Shown here in pieces: positions 25,415 to 33,958 of a DNA stretch of 47,302 bases. The notes under the pieces are model-generated. The model saw only the letters and a program-made list of their open reading frames with translations. It did not search any database and was not told the origin of the DNA. The position numbers were made by a program, and so were the translations under genes. This stretch comes from Mesorhizobium silamurunense (GTDB lineage Bacteria > Pseudomonadota > Alphaproteobacteria > Rhizobiales > Rhizobiaceae). Every line of letters begins with the position of its first letter. Position 1 is the stretch's first letter. The stretch covers positions 1 through 47,302 of the forward strand of contig NZ_JHQR01000073.1 in assembly GCF_014843825.1 (NCBI RefSeq), in the 5' to 3' direction.

Positions 25415-27349
25415 ATGGGCGAAGCCGTGGAAGCGAAATATCCGCCGCTCGACGTCATCACGATCGGCCGCGCCTCGGTCGATCTCTACGGCCAGCAGAT
25501 CGGCTCGCGGCTGGAAGACATCACCTCCTTCGCCAAATCGGTCGGCGGCTGCCCGGCCAATATTTCCGTCGGCACGGCGAGGCTCGGCCTGCGCTCGGCG
25601 CTGCTCACCCGCGTCGGCGACGAGCAGATGGGCCGCTTCATCCGCGAGCAGCTCAAGCGTGAAGGCGTCTCGGTCGACGGCTTGAAGACCGACAAGGAGC
25701 GGCTGACGGCGCTGGTGCTGCTTTCCGTCGAGGACGAAGGCGTCTCGCCGATGATCTTCTACCGTTCCGACTGCGCCGACATGGCGCTCGCGGAAGAGGA
25801 CATCGACGAAGCGTTTATTGCCTCGGCCCGCGCGGTCGTCGTTACCGGCACGCATTTCTCCCGCCCCAACACCGATGCCGCGCAGCGCAAGGCGATCCGT
25901 TTGATGAAGGCCAAGGGCGGCAAGGTGGTGTTCGACATCGACTACCGCCCGAACCTCTGGGGCCTTGCCGGTCATGCCGAGGGCTTCGAGCGCTATGTCA
26001 AGTCCGACCGCGTCTCGGCGCAGCTGAAGACGGTGCTGCCCGATTGCGACCTCATCGTCGGCACCGAGGAGGAGATCATGATCGCCTCCGGCGCCGACGA
26101 TTGCCTGAGCGCGCTGAAAGCGATCCGCTCGCTGTCGCCGGCCACCATCGTCTTGAAGCGCGGCGCCAAGGGCTGCATCGTCTATGACGGGCCGATCAGC
26201 GACGATCTCGAGGGCGGCGTCGTCGGCAAGGGTTTTCCGATCGAGATCTACAATGTGCTCGGCGCCGGCGACGCCTTCATGTCGGGCTTCCTGCGCGGCT
26301 GGCTCGGCGGCGAAAGTTTTGCGACGGCCGCGACCTGGGCCAATGCCTGCGGCGCCTTCGCCGTGTCGCGCCTGCTCTGCGCGCCGGAATATCCGACCTT
26401 CGAGGAATTGCAGTTCTTCCTCAAGCACGGCAGCAAGCATCTGGCGCTGCGCAAGGATGAGGCGATCAACCACATCCATTGGGCGACGACGCGCCGGCGC
26501 GACATCCCTTCGCTGATGGCGCTCGCCTGCGATCATCGCGTCCAGCTGGAGGACGTCGCTGCCAGGGTCGGCGCCGATGCCTCGCTCATCCCGGACTTCA
26601 AGGTGCTCACCGTCAAGGCGGCGGCCAAGGTCGCCGCTGGCCGCGACGGCTACGGCATGCTGATCGACGAGAAATATGGCCGCGACGCCATGTTCGAATT
26701 CGCCCGCCACCCCTTCGCCTGGCTCGGCCGCCCGGTCGAATTGCCCGGATCGCGGCCGCTCCGCTTCGAATTCTCGCAGGACATCGGCTCACAGCTCATC
26801 GGCTGGCCCGTCGACCACTGCATCAAATGCCTGTGCTTCTATCATCCGGATGACCCGGAAGCGCTGAAGGTCGAGCAGCAGCAGAAGCTGCGGGCGCTGT
26901 TCGAGGCCGCGCGGAAAGTCGGCAGGGAACTTCTGGTCGAGATCATCGCCGGCAAGCATGGCAAGCTCGACGACAACACCATTCCGCGCGCGCTGGAGGA
27001 GCTCTATGCGCTGGGCATCAAGCCCGACTGGTGGAAGCTCGAGCCGCAGGCTTCGGCCAACGCCTGGGCAAAGATCGAACAGGTGATCGTCAAGAACGAC
27101 CCATGGTGCCGCGGCGTCGTGCTGCTCGGCCTGGAAGCGCCGCAGGACGAGCTGGTGGCTGCCTTTGCCGCCACGGCGGATGCGCCCATCGTCAAGGGAT
27201 TTGCCGTTGGTCGCACCATCTTCATCAACGCAGCCGAACAATGGCTGGCCGGCCGGATGTCGGATGACGAGGCTATCGCCGACATGGCCTCGCGCTTCGA
27301 GCAACTCACCGAGGCATGGCTTGCCGCGCGTGGCCGCAAAGCAGCATAA
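25415..27349 (+). CDS. iolC: 5-dehydro-2-deoxygluconokinase fused to aldolase-type domain (IolC)
   Basis: This is a 644-residue two-domain protein. Residues 1-330 are a PfkB kinase: SVGGCPANISVG near 42-53 and the catalytic NVLGAGDAFMSGFLRG around 279-294. This domain phosphorylates 5-dehydro-2-deoxygluconate. The rest (about 340-640) is a DUF2090-type domain (MALACDHRVQLEDVA, LLVEIIAGKHGK, KGFAVGRTIF) related to class I aldolases. It likely cleaves the phosphorylated product to DHAP and malonate semialdehyde, the IolJ step. A GGGAGG is 5 bases before the ATG. In Bacillus these are separate proteins; the fused form is usual in Proteobacteria. Confidence 0.93.
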   Translation: MGEAVEAKYPPLDVITIGRASVDLYGQQIGSRLEDITSFAKSVGGCPANISVGTARLGLRSALLTRVGDEQMGRFIREQLKREGVSVDGLKTDKERLTALVLLSVEDEGVSPMIFYRSDCADMALAEEDIDEAFIASARAVVVTGTHFSRPNTDAAQRKAIRLMKAKGGKVVFDIDYRPNLWGLAGHAEGFERYVKSDRVSAQLKTVLPDCDLIVGTEEEIMIASGADDCLSALKAIRSLSPATIVLKRGAKGCIVYDGPISDDLEGGVVGKGFPIEIYNVLGAGDAFMSGFLRGWLGGESFATAATWANACGAFAVSRLLCAPEYPTFEELQFFLKHGSKHLALRKDEAINHIHWATTRRRDIPSLMALACDHRVQLEDVAARVGADASLIPDFKVLTVKAAAKVAAGRDGYGMLIDEKYGRDAMFEFARHPFAWLGRPVELPGSRPLRFEFSQDIGSQLIGWPVDHCIKCLCFYHPDDPEALKVEQQQKLRALFEAARKVGRELLVEIIAGKHGKLDDNTIPRALEELYALGIKPDWWKLEPQASANAWAKIEQVIVKNDPWCRGVVLLGLEAPQDELVAAFAATADAPIVKGFAVGRTIFINAAEQWLAGRMSDDEAIADMASRFEQLTEAWLAARGRKAA

Positions 27350-27400
27350 GAAGGCGGCAGCATAACAAGACGGCACAAGGAAAGCCGGAGGAAACGACCA

Positions 27401-29245
27401 ATGAGCAAGACCGTTCGCCTGACCATGGCGCAGGCGCTGACCCGCTTTCTGTCGCGACAGATGACCGAGATCGACGGCAGACAAGTGCCGATCTTCGGCG
27501 GCGTCTGGGCGATCTTCGGCCACGGCAATGTCGCCGGCATCGGCGAGGCGCTCTATCAGGTCCGCGATGAATTGCCGACCTTCCGCGCCCATAACGAGCA
27601 GGCGATGGCGCATGCGGCGATCGCCTATGGCAAAGCCAATTTCCGCCGTCGCTTCATGGCCGCGACCACCTCGATCGGCCCCGGCGCGCTGAACATGGTG
27701 ACGGCTGCCGCGCTCGCTCACGTCAACCGGCTGCCGGTGCTGCTGCTGCCCGGCGACGTCTTCGCCAACCGCTTGCCGGACCCGGTGCTGCAGCAGGCCG
27801 AGGATTTTTCCGACGGCACGGCAAGCGTCAATGACTGCTTCCGCCCGGTGTCGCGCTATTTCGACCGCATCACGCGGCCGGAGCAGATCATCCCGGCGCT
27901 GAACCGCGCCATGCAGGTGCTGACCGATCCGGCCGAATGCGGCCCGGTCACGCTCTCGCTCTGCCAGGACGTGCAGGCCGAGGCTTATGATTATCCCGAA
28001 AGCCTGTTTGCCGAACGCGTCTGGACGCCGCGCAGGGTTCGCCCCGACCGCCACGAACTGGCGGCCGCCGTCGCGGCGCTGAAGGGCGCCAAGAAGCCGC
28101 TGGTGATCGCCGGCGGCGGCGTCCTTTATTCGCAGGCGTCAGGCGAACTGGCGAAGCTGGCGCAGGGCGCCGGCATCCCGGTTTGCGAAACGCAAGGCGG
28201 CAAATCTTCGCTCCCCGACGATCATCCGCTCAACATGGCCGCGGTCGGCGTCACCGGCACCTCCGCCGCCAACCGGTTGGCGGAAGAGGCGGATGTCGTG
28301 CTTGCCGTCGGCACCAGACTGCAAGATTTCACCACCGGGTCCTGGGCGCTGTTCAAGAATGCCGGCCGCACCATCATCGGGCTCAACACGCAAGTCTTCG
28401 ACGCCGGCAAGCATTGGGCCCTGCCGCTGGTCGCCGACGCGAACGAGGGCCTGGCAGAGCTTTCCGCCGCACTGAAAGGCTGGAAGGCGCCGGCCGCCTG
28501 GACCGACAATGCGCTGAAGGGCAAGAACGAATGGCAGGCCGCGGCCGCCAAGGTGACGGCATCGACCAACACCGCCTATCCATCCGATGCGCAAGTGATC
28601 GGCGCTGTGCAGCGCGCGATGGGCTCCGGCGTGACCCTGCTGCATGCCGCCGGCGGCCTGCCGGGCGAACTGCACAAGCTTTGGCAGGCCGGCGCGCCCG
28701 GCTCCTATCACGCCGAATACGGGTTTTCGACCATGGGCTACGAGATCGCCGGCGGTCTCGGCGTCAAGATGGCGAAGCCCGACCAGGAGGTCGTCGTCAT
28801 GGTCGGCGACGGCTCTTACCTGATGCTCAACTCCGAGATCGCCACCTCGGTGATGCTCGGCCTGAAGCTCACCATCGTGCTGCTCGACAACCGCGGCTAT
28901 GGCTGCATCAACCGGCTGCAGATGGCGACCGGCGGCGCCAACTTCAACAATCTCTTGAAGGACGCGCGCCACGAGGTGATGCCCGACGTCGACTTCGCCG
29001 CGCATGCGGCGAGCCTCGGCGCCGTCGCCGAGAAGGTTGCGTCTATTGCCGAACTGGAGACGGCGCTCGCCAAGGCGAAAGGCAACAATAAGACCACCGT
29101 GCTGGTCATCGACACCGATCCGCTGGTCTCGACCGAAGCCGGCGGCCATTGGTGGGACGTCGCGGTGCCGGAAGTCTCGTCGCGACGCGAAGTCAACGCC
29201 GCACGCAAGAAATATGAGGAAGCCGTGGGCAGCCGTCAGGGCTGA
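27401..29245 (+). CDS. iolD: 3D-(3,5/4)-trihydroxycyclohexane-1,2-dione hydrolase (IolD)
   Basis: IolD opens the ring of the IolE product to give 5-deoxyglucuronate, using thiamine diphosphate. The 614-residue protein has the three-domain layout of ThDP enzymes. The catalytic Glu is in RAHNEQAMAHAAIAYGKANF near residue 66, and the ThDP/Mg motif starts at VGDGSYLMLN and runs to VLLDNRGYGCIN (about 468-510). GGAGG lies 9 bases before the ATG. It follows iolC by 51 bases and precedes iolE. Confidence 0.96.
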   Translation: MSKTVRLTMAQALTRFLSRQMTEIDGRQVPIFGGVWAIFGHGNVAGIGEALYQVRDELPTFRAHNEQAMAHAAIAYGKANFRRRFMAATTSIGPGALNMVTAAALAHVNRLPVLLLPGDVFANRLPDPVLQQAEDFSDGTASVNDCFRPVSRYFDRITRPEQIIPALNRAMQVLTDPAECGPVTLSLCQDVQAEAYDYPESLFAERVWTPRRVRPDRHELAAAVAALKGAKKPLVIAGGGVLYSQASGELAKLAQGAGIPVCETQGGKSSLPDDHPLNMAAVGVTGTSAANRLAEEADVVLAVGTRLQDFTTGSWALFKNAGRTIIGLNTQVFDAGKHWALPLVADANEGLAELSAALKGWKAPAAWTDNALKGKNEWQAAAAKVTASTNTAYPSDAQVIGAVQRAMGSGVTLLHAAGGLPGELHKLWQAGAPGSYHAEYGFSTMGYEIAGGLGVKMAKPDQEVVVMVGDGSYLMLNSEIATSVMLGLKLTIVLLDNRGYGCINRLQMATGGANFNNLLKDARHEVMPDVDFAAHAASLGAVAEKVASIAELETALAKAKGNNKTTVLVIDTDPLVSTEAGGHWWDVAVPEVSSRREVNAARKKYEEAVGSRQG

Positions 29246-29287
29246 GCCGCGTCTGCCTCGCAACGAACCTGACATTGGAGTGACGAC

Positions 29288-30205
29288 TTGAAAGCCAAAC
29301 TGGGCATGTCCCCCATCGCGTGGTGGAACGACGATCTCGCGGAATTGAGCGATGACGTGTCGCTGGAGGAATGTTTGCGCCAGTCGCGCTCGGCCGGCTT
29401 CACCGGCATGGAGATGGGCCGTCGCTTCCCCAACGATCCGAAGGTGATGTTGCCGATCCTGAAGGAAGCCGACGTCACGCTTTGCGGCGGCTGGTTCTCC
29501 GGCACGCTGGTCGACGAGGACATCTCCAAGAACAAGGATCGCATCCAGCCGATGATCGACCTGTTCAAGGCGGTCAACGCGCCCTGCATCGTCTATGGCG
29601 AGGTCGGCCGCTCCATCCAGGGCGACCGCTCCAAGCCTTTGGCCACCAAGCCGAAGCTTTCCGGCGACGAGATGAAGGCCTATGGCCGGCGCGTCACCGA
29701 ATTCGGCGAGTGGTGCGCCGACCAGGGCATGCCGCTCTCCTACCATCACCATATGGCGGCGGTGATCGAGACCGAGCCGGAGCTCGACGCCTTCATGCGC
29801 CATTCCGGCGAAGGCATCCCGCTGCTGCTCGATGCCGGCCATCTCGCTTTTGCCGGTGGCGATGTGCTGCGCGCCATCGACAATCACCACAAGCGCATCA
29901 ACCACGTCCATGTGAAGGATGTGCGCATGGGCGTGATCGACGGTCTCGACCGCACCAAGCAGTCCTTCCTCGATGCGGTGGCGCTCGGCGCCTTCACCGT
30001 GCCGGGCGACGGCTCGCTCGACTTCGGCGCAATCGTGCAGAGGTTTGCCGATTATGGTTATGAAGGCTGGTTCGTCGTCGAGGCCGAGCAGGATCCGAAG
30101 AAGAACCCGCCGCTGAAAATGGCTGAGGTCGGTCACAAGGAGCTGATGCGAGTGATGACAGCCGCCGGCTACACGGTGGAGACGCAAGGTTTTCCGAATG
30201 CCTGA
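29288..30205 (+). CDS. iolE: Myo-inosose-2 dehydratase (IolE)
   Basis: IolE removes water from 2-keto-myo-inositol to give the dione used by IolD. The 305-residue TIM-barrel protein starts with a TTG codon (MKAKLGMSPIAWWNDDL), supported by GGAG 7 bases upstream. Conserved segments are SYHHHMAAVIET (metal-binding region, about 150-160), LLLDAGHLAFAGGD near 180 and HVHVKDV near 206. Its neighbours are iolD (42 bases upstream) and a small membrane protein gene downstream. Confidence 0.95.
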   Translation: MKAKLGMSPIAWWNDDLAELSDDVSLEECLRQSRSAGFTGMEMGRRFPNDPKVMLPILKEADVTLCGGWFSGTLVDEDISKNKDRIQPMIDLFKAVNAPCIVYGEVGRSIQGDRSKPLATKPKLSGDEMKAYGRRVTEFGEWCADQGMPLSYHHHMAAVIETEPELDAFMRHSGEGIPLLLDAGHLAFAGGDVLRAIDNHHKRINHVHVKDVRMGVIDGLDRTKQSFLDAVALGAFTVPGDGSLDFGAIVQRFADYGYEGWFVVEAEQDPKKNPPLKMAEVGHKELMRVMTAAGYTVETQGFPNA

Positions 30206-30269
30206 ACGGTGGATTAGCTTGGGCGCTCGGTCTATCTGATGCGTGCTGGGCAAATCCTGGATTGGCGCG

Positions 30270-30482
30270 ATGAAAGACTATGAGCATCCCTTCTTCCGGC
30301 CGCTGTGGCGACGCATCGCCGTGGTCGCGGTCTGCCTTGTCTGGTCGGTGATCGAGTTCGCCTCCGGCACACCGTTCTGGGGCGTCATCGCGCTCGGCTT
30401 CGCCGGTTACGCCGTGTGGCAGTTCTTCTACCTCTACAAGCCGGTTGAGGAGGCCAAGCCTCCGGCCGAGCCGAAGGAATGA
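30270..30482 (+). CDS. Small membrane protein in the iol operon
   Basis: This is a 70-residue protein starting MKDYEHPFFRPLWRRIAVVA. Two hydrophobic segments (about residues 16-30 and 36-53) and a Pro/Lys/Glu-rich tail (EEAKPPAEPKE) suggest a small inner membrane protein with both ends on one side. No known domain is recognised. It lies between iolE (64 bases before) and iolB (15 bases after) on the same strand, so it must be co-transcribed. A GTG at 30243 would add nine residues. The aromatic, arginine-rich N-terminus and the context argue that it is a real gene. Confidence 0.75.
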   Translation: MKDYEHPFFRPLWRRIAVVAVCLVWSVIEFASGTPFWGVIALGFAGYAVWQFFYLYKPVEEAKPPAEPKE

Positions 30483-30497
30483 TCTAAGGAGCTCCCA

Positions 30498-31307
30498 ATG
30501 TCGAAACTGCTCGTCAAGGCCGACAAGGGCCACGGCCGCGTCGCTCACGTTACCCCGAAAAGCGCCGGCTGGACCTATGTCGGCTTCGATCTCCATCGGC
30601 TCAAGCCCGGCGAGACGGCGTCCGGCTCAACTGGCGACCGCGAGGTCTGCCTGGTGTTCGTTACCGGCAAGGGCAAGGCGTCGACCGGCGGCAGGGACCT
30701 CGGCCTGCTTGGCGAGCGCATGTCGCCCTTCGAGGGCAAGCCCTGGTCGGTCTATGTTCCGCAAGGCTCCGACTGGTCGATAACCGCCGATACCGAACTG
30801 GAGCTCGCCGTCTGCTCGGCGCCGGGCCTTGGCGGCGGCCTGCCCGCCCGCGTCATTGCACCTGACGATCTCGGCCAGGAGGTGCGCGGCAAGGGCACCA
30901 ACACGCGCTACGTCACCAATATCCTGCCTGAGGGCAAGCCGGCCGATTCGCTGCTGGTGGTCGAGGTCATCACGCCTGGCGGCCATACCTCCAGCTATCC
31001 GCCGCACAAGCACGACCAGGACAATCTCCCCGTCGAATCCTATCTCGAGGAGACCTATTACCATCGCCTCAACCCGCCGCAGGGCTTCGCCTTCCAGCGC
31101 GTCTATACGGACGCCGGCAAGAACGGCGAGCGCGAGCTGGACGAGGCGATGGCGATCGAGGACGGCGATGTCGTGCTGGTGCCGAAGGGCTATCACCCCT
31201 GCGCGGCCTGCCACGGCTATGTCTACTATCTCAACGTCATGGCCGGCCCCAAGCGGACGTGGAAATTCCACAACGCGGCCGAGCATGAGTGGCTGATGAA
31301 GGCCTGA
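30498..31307 (+). CDS. iolB: 5-deoxy-glucuronate isomerase (IolB)
   Basis: IolB converts 5-deoxy-glucuronate to 5-dehydro-2-deoxygluconate, the substrate of the IolC kinase. The 269-residue bicupin matches the family: GGHTSSYPPHKHDQD near residues 161-175 with metal-binding His residues, LEETYYHRLNPPQGFAFQRV (about 186-205) and GYHPCAACHGYVYYLNVMAG near 231-250. An AAGGAG lies 9 bases before the ATG. It is the last gene of the iol operon here; iolA is not within the window. Confidence 0.95.
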   Translation: MSKLLVKADKGHGRVAHVTPKSAGWTYVGFDLHRLKPGETASGSTGDREVCLVFVTGKGKASTGGRDLGLLGERMSPFEGKPWSVYVPQGSDWSITADTELELAVCSAPGLGGGLPARVIAPDDLGQEVRGKGTNTRYVTNILPEGKPADSLLVVEVITPGGHTSSYPPHKHDQDNLPVESYLEETYYHRLNPPQGFAFQRVYTDAGKNGERELDEAMAIEDGDVVLVPKGYHPCAACHGYVYYLNVMAGPKRTWKFHNAAEHEWLMKA

Positions 31308-31454
31308 GATTTTTCATAGCGCTCAACCTGTTGGTCCAGTTCGGAAAAATCGTCGGCTAAGGACCGCCAGGGTCTGTTTGCCTTCGAAAACCCATGAAAG
31401 CTTCGTCAATCCGTCATGGAAATCACCTATGGCGGGGTCTGACGAGGACGTTTC

Positions 31455-32162
31455 ATGCGCTACGCCATCTATTTCACCCCACGGCAGGACGAGCCGCTGG
31501 CGCGCATCGCCGCCAATTGGCTTGGCCGCGACCCGTTCGGCGCGGCGACGCGGCCGGTCGAGGCCGTGGCTGATCTGTCAGCGGCGGAAGTTGCCTTCCA
31601 CACCGCATCGGCCAGGCGCTACGGGTTTCACGCGACGCTGAAGGCGCCCTTCCGGCTGGCGTCGAACGAGACGGAGGCTTCGCTCCGCAAAGCGCTCGAC
31701 GATTTCGCCGAGGCGACGCTGTCGGTCGTCATCCCGCGCCTTGTCGTCGGCCAGATCGACGGTTTTTTCGCGCTGGTGCCGGAAACCCCGTTCGACCCAC
31801 TCAACAGTTTCGCCAGCGAGGTGGTGCGCGCTTTCGATCGCTTCCGCGCGCCGCTGACCGAAGCCGAAATCGAGCGACGCAGCCCCGACTCGCTGAAGCC
31901 GCAGGAATTCCGCAATCTGTGCCAGTGGGGCTATCCTTACGTTTTTGAAACGTTCCGCTTCCACATGACTTTGTCCGGTCGCGTGGGGCCACAGGAAAGC
32001 CCCCGTCTTCGTGCAGCAATCGACAGCCTGTTCGCGGATGTGCTGCAGCACCCGGTGCCGGTGGATGCGCTGACGCTGTTCGTCGAGACCGAACCGGGCG
32101 CCCCTTTCATGGCGCTTTCCCACCATGAACTTGGCCGCCGCCCGGTCAGAAAGACCGCCTGA
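31455..32162 (+). CDS. DUF1045 protein, predicted 2H phosphoesterase of phosphonate metabolism
   Basis: The 235-residue protein has two His-x-Thr motifs, GFHATLKAP (His59, Thr61) and FHMTLSG (His170, Thr172), the signature of 2H (LigT-like) phosphoesterases. DUF1045 proteins are found next to phnM and phnN in rhizobia, as here (32 bases before phnM). In other bacteria cyclic ribose phosphate made by C-P lyase is opened by PhnP; a 2H enzyme could replace PhnP, which is an inference. It starts a plus-strand set of three genes, with 147 bases to iolB and no clear Pho box seen. Confidence 0.82.
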   Translation: MRYAIYFTPRQDEPLARIAANWLGRDPFGAATRPVEAVADLSAAEVAFHTASARRYGFHATLKAPFRLASNETEASLRKALDDFAEATLSVVIPRLVVGQIDGFFALVPETPFDPLNSFASEVVRAFDRFRAPLTEAEIERRSPDSLKPQEFRNLCQWGYPYVFETFRFHMTLSGRVGPQESPRLRAAIDSLFADVLQHPVPVDALTLFVETEPGAPFMALSHHELGRRPVRKTA

Positions 32163-32193
32163 TGCTATTGCCTGAGACCAAGGACCGCCTGAA

Positions 32194-33333
32194 ATGACCG
32201 CCGAGACCGTTCTGAACAATGCTCGCATCGTGCTGCCCGACGAGATCGTTGAGGGCTCGCTGCTGCTGCGCGATGGCCTGATTGCCGCGATTGAGCCGGG
32301 CGCCACGCGCGCCGGCGAGGATATGGGCGGCGATTACATCATCCCGGGCCTTGTCGAGCTGCACACCGACCATCTCGAAGGCCACTACGCGCCGCGCCCG
32401 AAAGTGCGCTGGAACCCGATCGCCGCCGTGCTTGCCCATGACGCGCAGGTCGCGACCGCCGGCATCACCACGGTGCTCGATGCCTTGCGTGTCGGCATGG
32501 ATGAGGACGCCGACCTGAAATCCGACGACGTTCGCAAGCTAGCCGACGCGATCGAGGACAGCGTCAGACAGGATCGGCTCAGGGCCGACCATTTCATCCA
32601 CCTGCGCTGTGAGGTCTCGGCGCCGGACTGTCTCGAGGCCTTCGCCAATTTCGAGACCGACGACAGGGTGAAGCTCGCCTCGCTGATGGACCATGCGCCT
32701 GGACAGCGCCAGTTCGTCAATCTCGAGACCTATGCCTATTACTACCAGCGCAAGCTGAAGCTGACCGACCGCGACTTCCAGAAATTCTGCGAGAAGCGGA
32801 TGGCCGAATCGGCAAGGAATTCCGGCCCGAACCGCGTCTTCATCTCCGCCGCCTGCCAGGAGCGCGGCGTCGTGCTCGCCAGCCATGACGATGCGACGGC
32901 CGGCCATGTCGACGAGGCGGTGGAGCAGGGCGTGCGCGTCGCCGAATTCCCGACCACCGAGGAGGCGGCAAGGGCCTCGAAGGCGGCCGGCCTCGGCGTT
33001 CTGATGGGCGCGCCCAACGTCATGCGCGGCTCCTCGCATTCAGGCAACGTCTCGGCCAGGGCGCTCGCCGGCGACGGCCTGCTCGACATCCTGTCGTCCG
33101 ACTACATCCCTTTCAGCCTGATCCAGGCGGCCTTCTTCCTCGGCGATGTCGTCGAAGGCATCTCGCTGCCGCAGGCGGTCGCCATGGTGTCGAAGAATCC
33201 GGCCGACGCCGTCGGCCTCACCGACCGCGGCGTCGTCGAGCCGGACCGGCGCGCCGATCTCGTGCGTGTGCGCGTCGACGAGCATGTGCCGGTGGTGCGC
33301 ACCGTCTGGCGCCAGGGGAGGCGTGTCGCATGA
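32194..33333 (+). CDS. phnM: Alpha-D-ribose 1-methylphosphonate 5-triphosphate diphosphatase (PhnM)
   Basis: PhnM removes pyrophosphate from the triphosphate intermediate of the C-P lyase pathway. This 379-residue amidohydrolase-fold enzyme has the metal motif ELHTDHLEGH (about residues 55-64) and later FISAACQERGVVLASHDDAT near 213-232 (metal-binding His/Asp). MGAPNVMRGSSHSGN near 270-284 is highly typical of PhnM. Its stop overlaps the phnN start as ATGA, so the two are translationally coupled. Confidence 0.95.
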   Translation: MTAETVLNNARIVLPDEIVEGSLLLRDGLIAAIEPGATRAGEDMGGDYIIPGLVELHTDHLEGHYAPRPKVRWNPIAAVLAHDAQVATAGITTVLDALRVGMDEDADLKSDDVRKLADAIEDSVRQDRLRADHFIHLRCEVSAPDCLEAFANFETDDRVKLASLMDHAPGQRQFVNLETYAYYYQRKLKLTDRDFQKFCEKRMAESARNSGPNRVFISAACQERGVVLASHDDATAGHVDEAVEQGVRVAEFPTTEEAARASKAAGLGVLMGAPNVMRGSSHSGNVSARALAGDGLLDILSSDYIPFSLIQAAFFLGDVVEGISLPQAVAMVSKNPADAVGLTDRGVVEPDRRADLVRVRVDEHVPVVRTVWRQGRRVA

Positions 33334-33956
33334 TGGTTTCGGCGTCGATCGAACGCGAGCTCACCGAAACGCTCCCGATCCGCAACGGCGTCTTCGTCGC
33401 GGTCGTCGGCCCGAGCGGTGCCGGCAAGGACACGGTGATCGGCTACGCCAAGGCGCGTTTTGCCGACGAGAGCCGGCTGGAATTCGTGCGCCGCGTCATC
33501 ACCCGGCCGAGCGACTCCGCCAGCGAGGACCACGACACGCTGGCCGATGCCGCCTTCGCCGAGGCGGAGGCAGATGGCGCCTTCGCCATCTGCTGGGACG
33601 CGCATGGCCTGCGCTATGGCTTGCCCGCCGACGTCGACTGGGCAGTCGCCAACGGCCACGTGGCCGTGGCCAATGTCTCTCGCGCCGTCATCCCGGCGTT
33701 GCGCGAGCGCTATGCCAATCTGACGGTGGTCGAGATCACCGCGGCGCCCGAAATCCTCGCCGAGCGGCTGGCGGCGCGCGGCCGTGAATCGCGCGGCGAG
33801 GTGCTGGCGCGCCTGGCGCGCAGCACCAGCGTGACGCTTTCCGGACCGGACGTGACCTCGATCGACAACAGCGGCGCGAAAGACATCGCCGGCGAGCGTT
33901 TCGCCGAGGTGCTGCGCAAGGCGATGGCGTTTTCGGACCTGTCCGACCTTATCTAA
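33330..33956 (+). CDS. phnN: Ribose 1,5-bisphosphate phosphokinase (PhnN)
   Basis: PhnN phosphorylates ribose 1,5-bisphosphate to PRPP, the last step of C-P lyase phosphonate use. The 208-residue guanylate-kinase-like protein has the P-loop VGPSGAGKDT (about residues 26-35), FVRRVITRPSD near 52-62 and the EDHDTLADAAFAEAEA lid region. The ATG lies within phnM (4-base overlap). No phnG-L genes are visible in the window, so this set either serves a distant C-P lyase operon or has a separate job in ribose phosphate salvage. Confidence 0.94.
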   Translation: MMVSASIERELTETLPIRNGVFVAVVGPSGAGKDTVIGYAKARFADESRLEFVRRVITRPSDSASEDHDTLADAAFAEAEADGAFAICWDAHGLRYGLPADVDWAVANGHVAVANVSRAVIPALRERYANLTVVEITAAPEILAERLAARGRESRGEVLARLARSTSVTLSGPDVTSIDNSGAKDIAGERFAEVLRKAMAFSDLSDLI

Positions 33957-33958
33957 GG

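Noticed and set aside
28139..30253. A 704-residue open frame on the minus strand
   Set aside because: It lies opposite iolD and iolE, which are clear genes; the translation is low-complexity Arg/Ala/Gly/His sequence typical of the antisense frame of GC-rich coding DNA.
31308..31454. A Pho box before the DUF1045-phnM-phnN genes
   Set aside because: GTCA words occur near 31409 and 31418 but not with the 11-base period of a Pho box.
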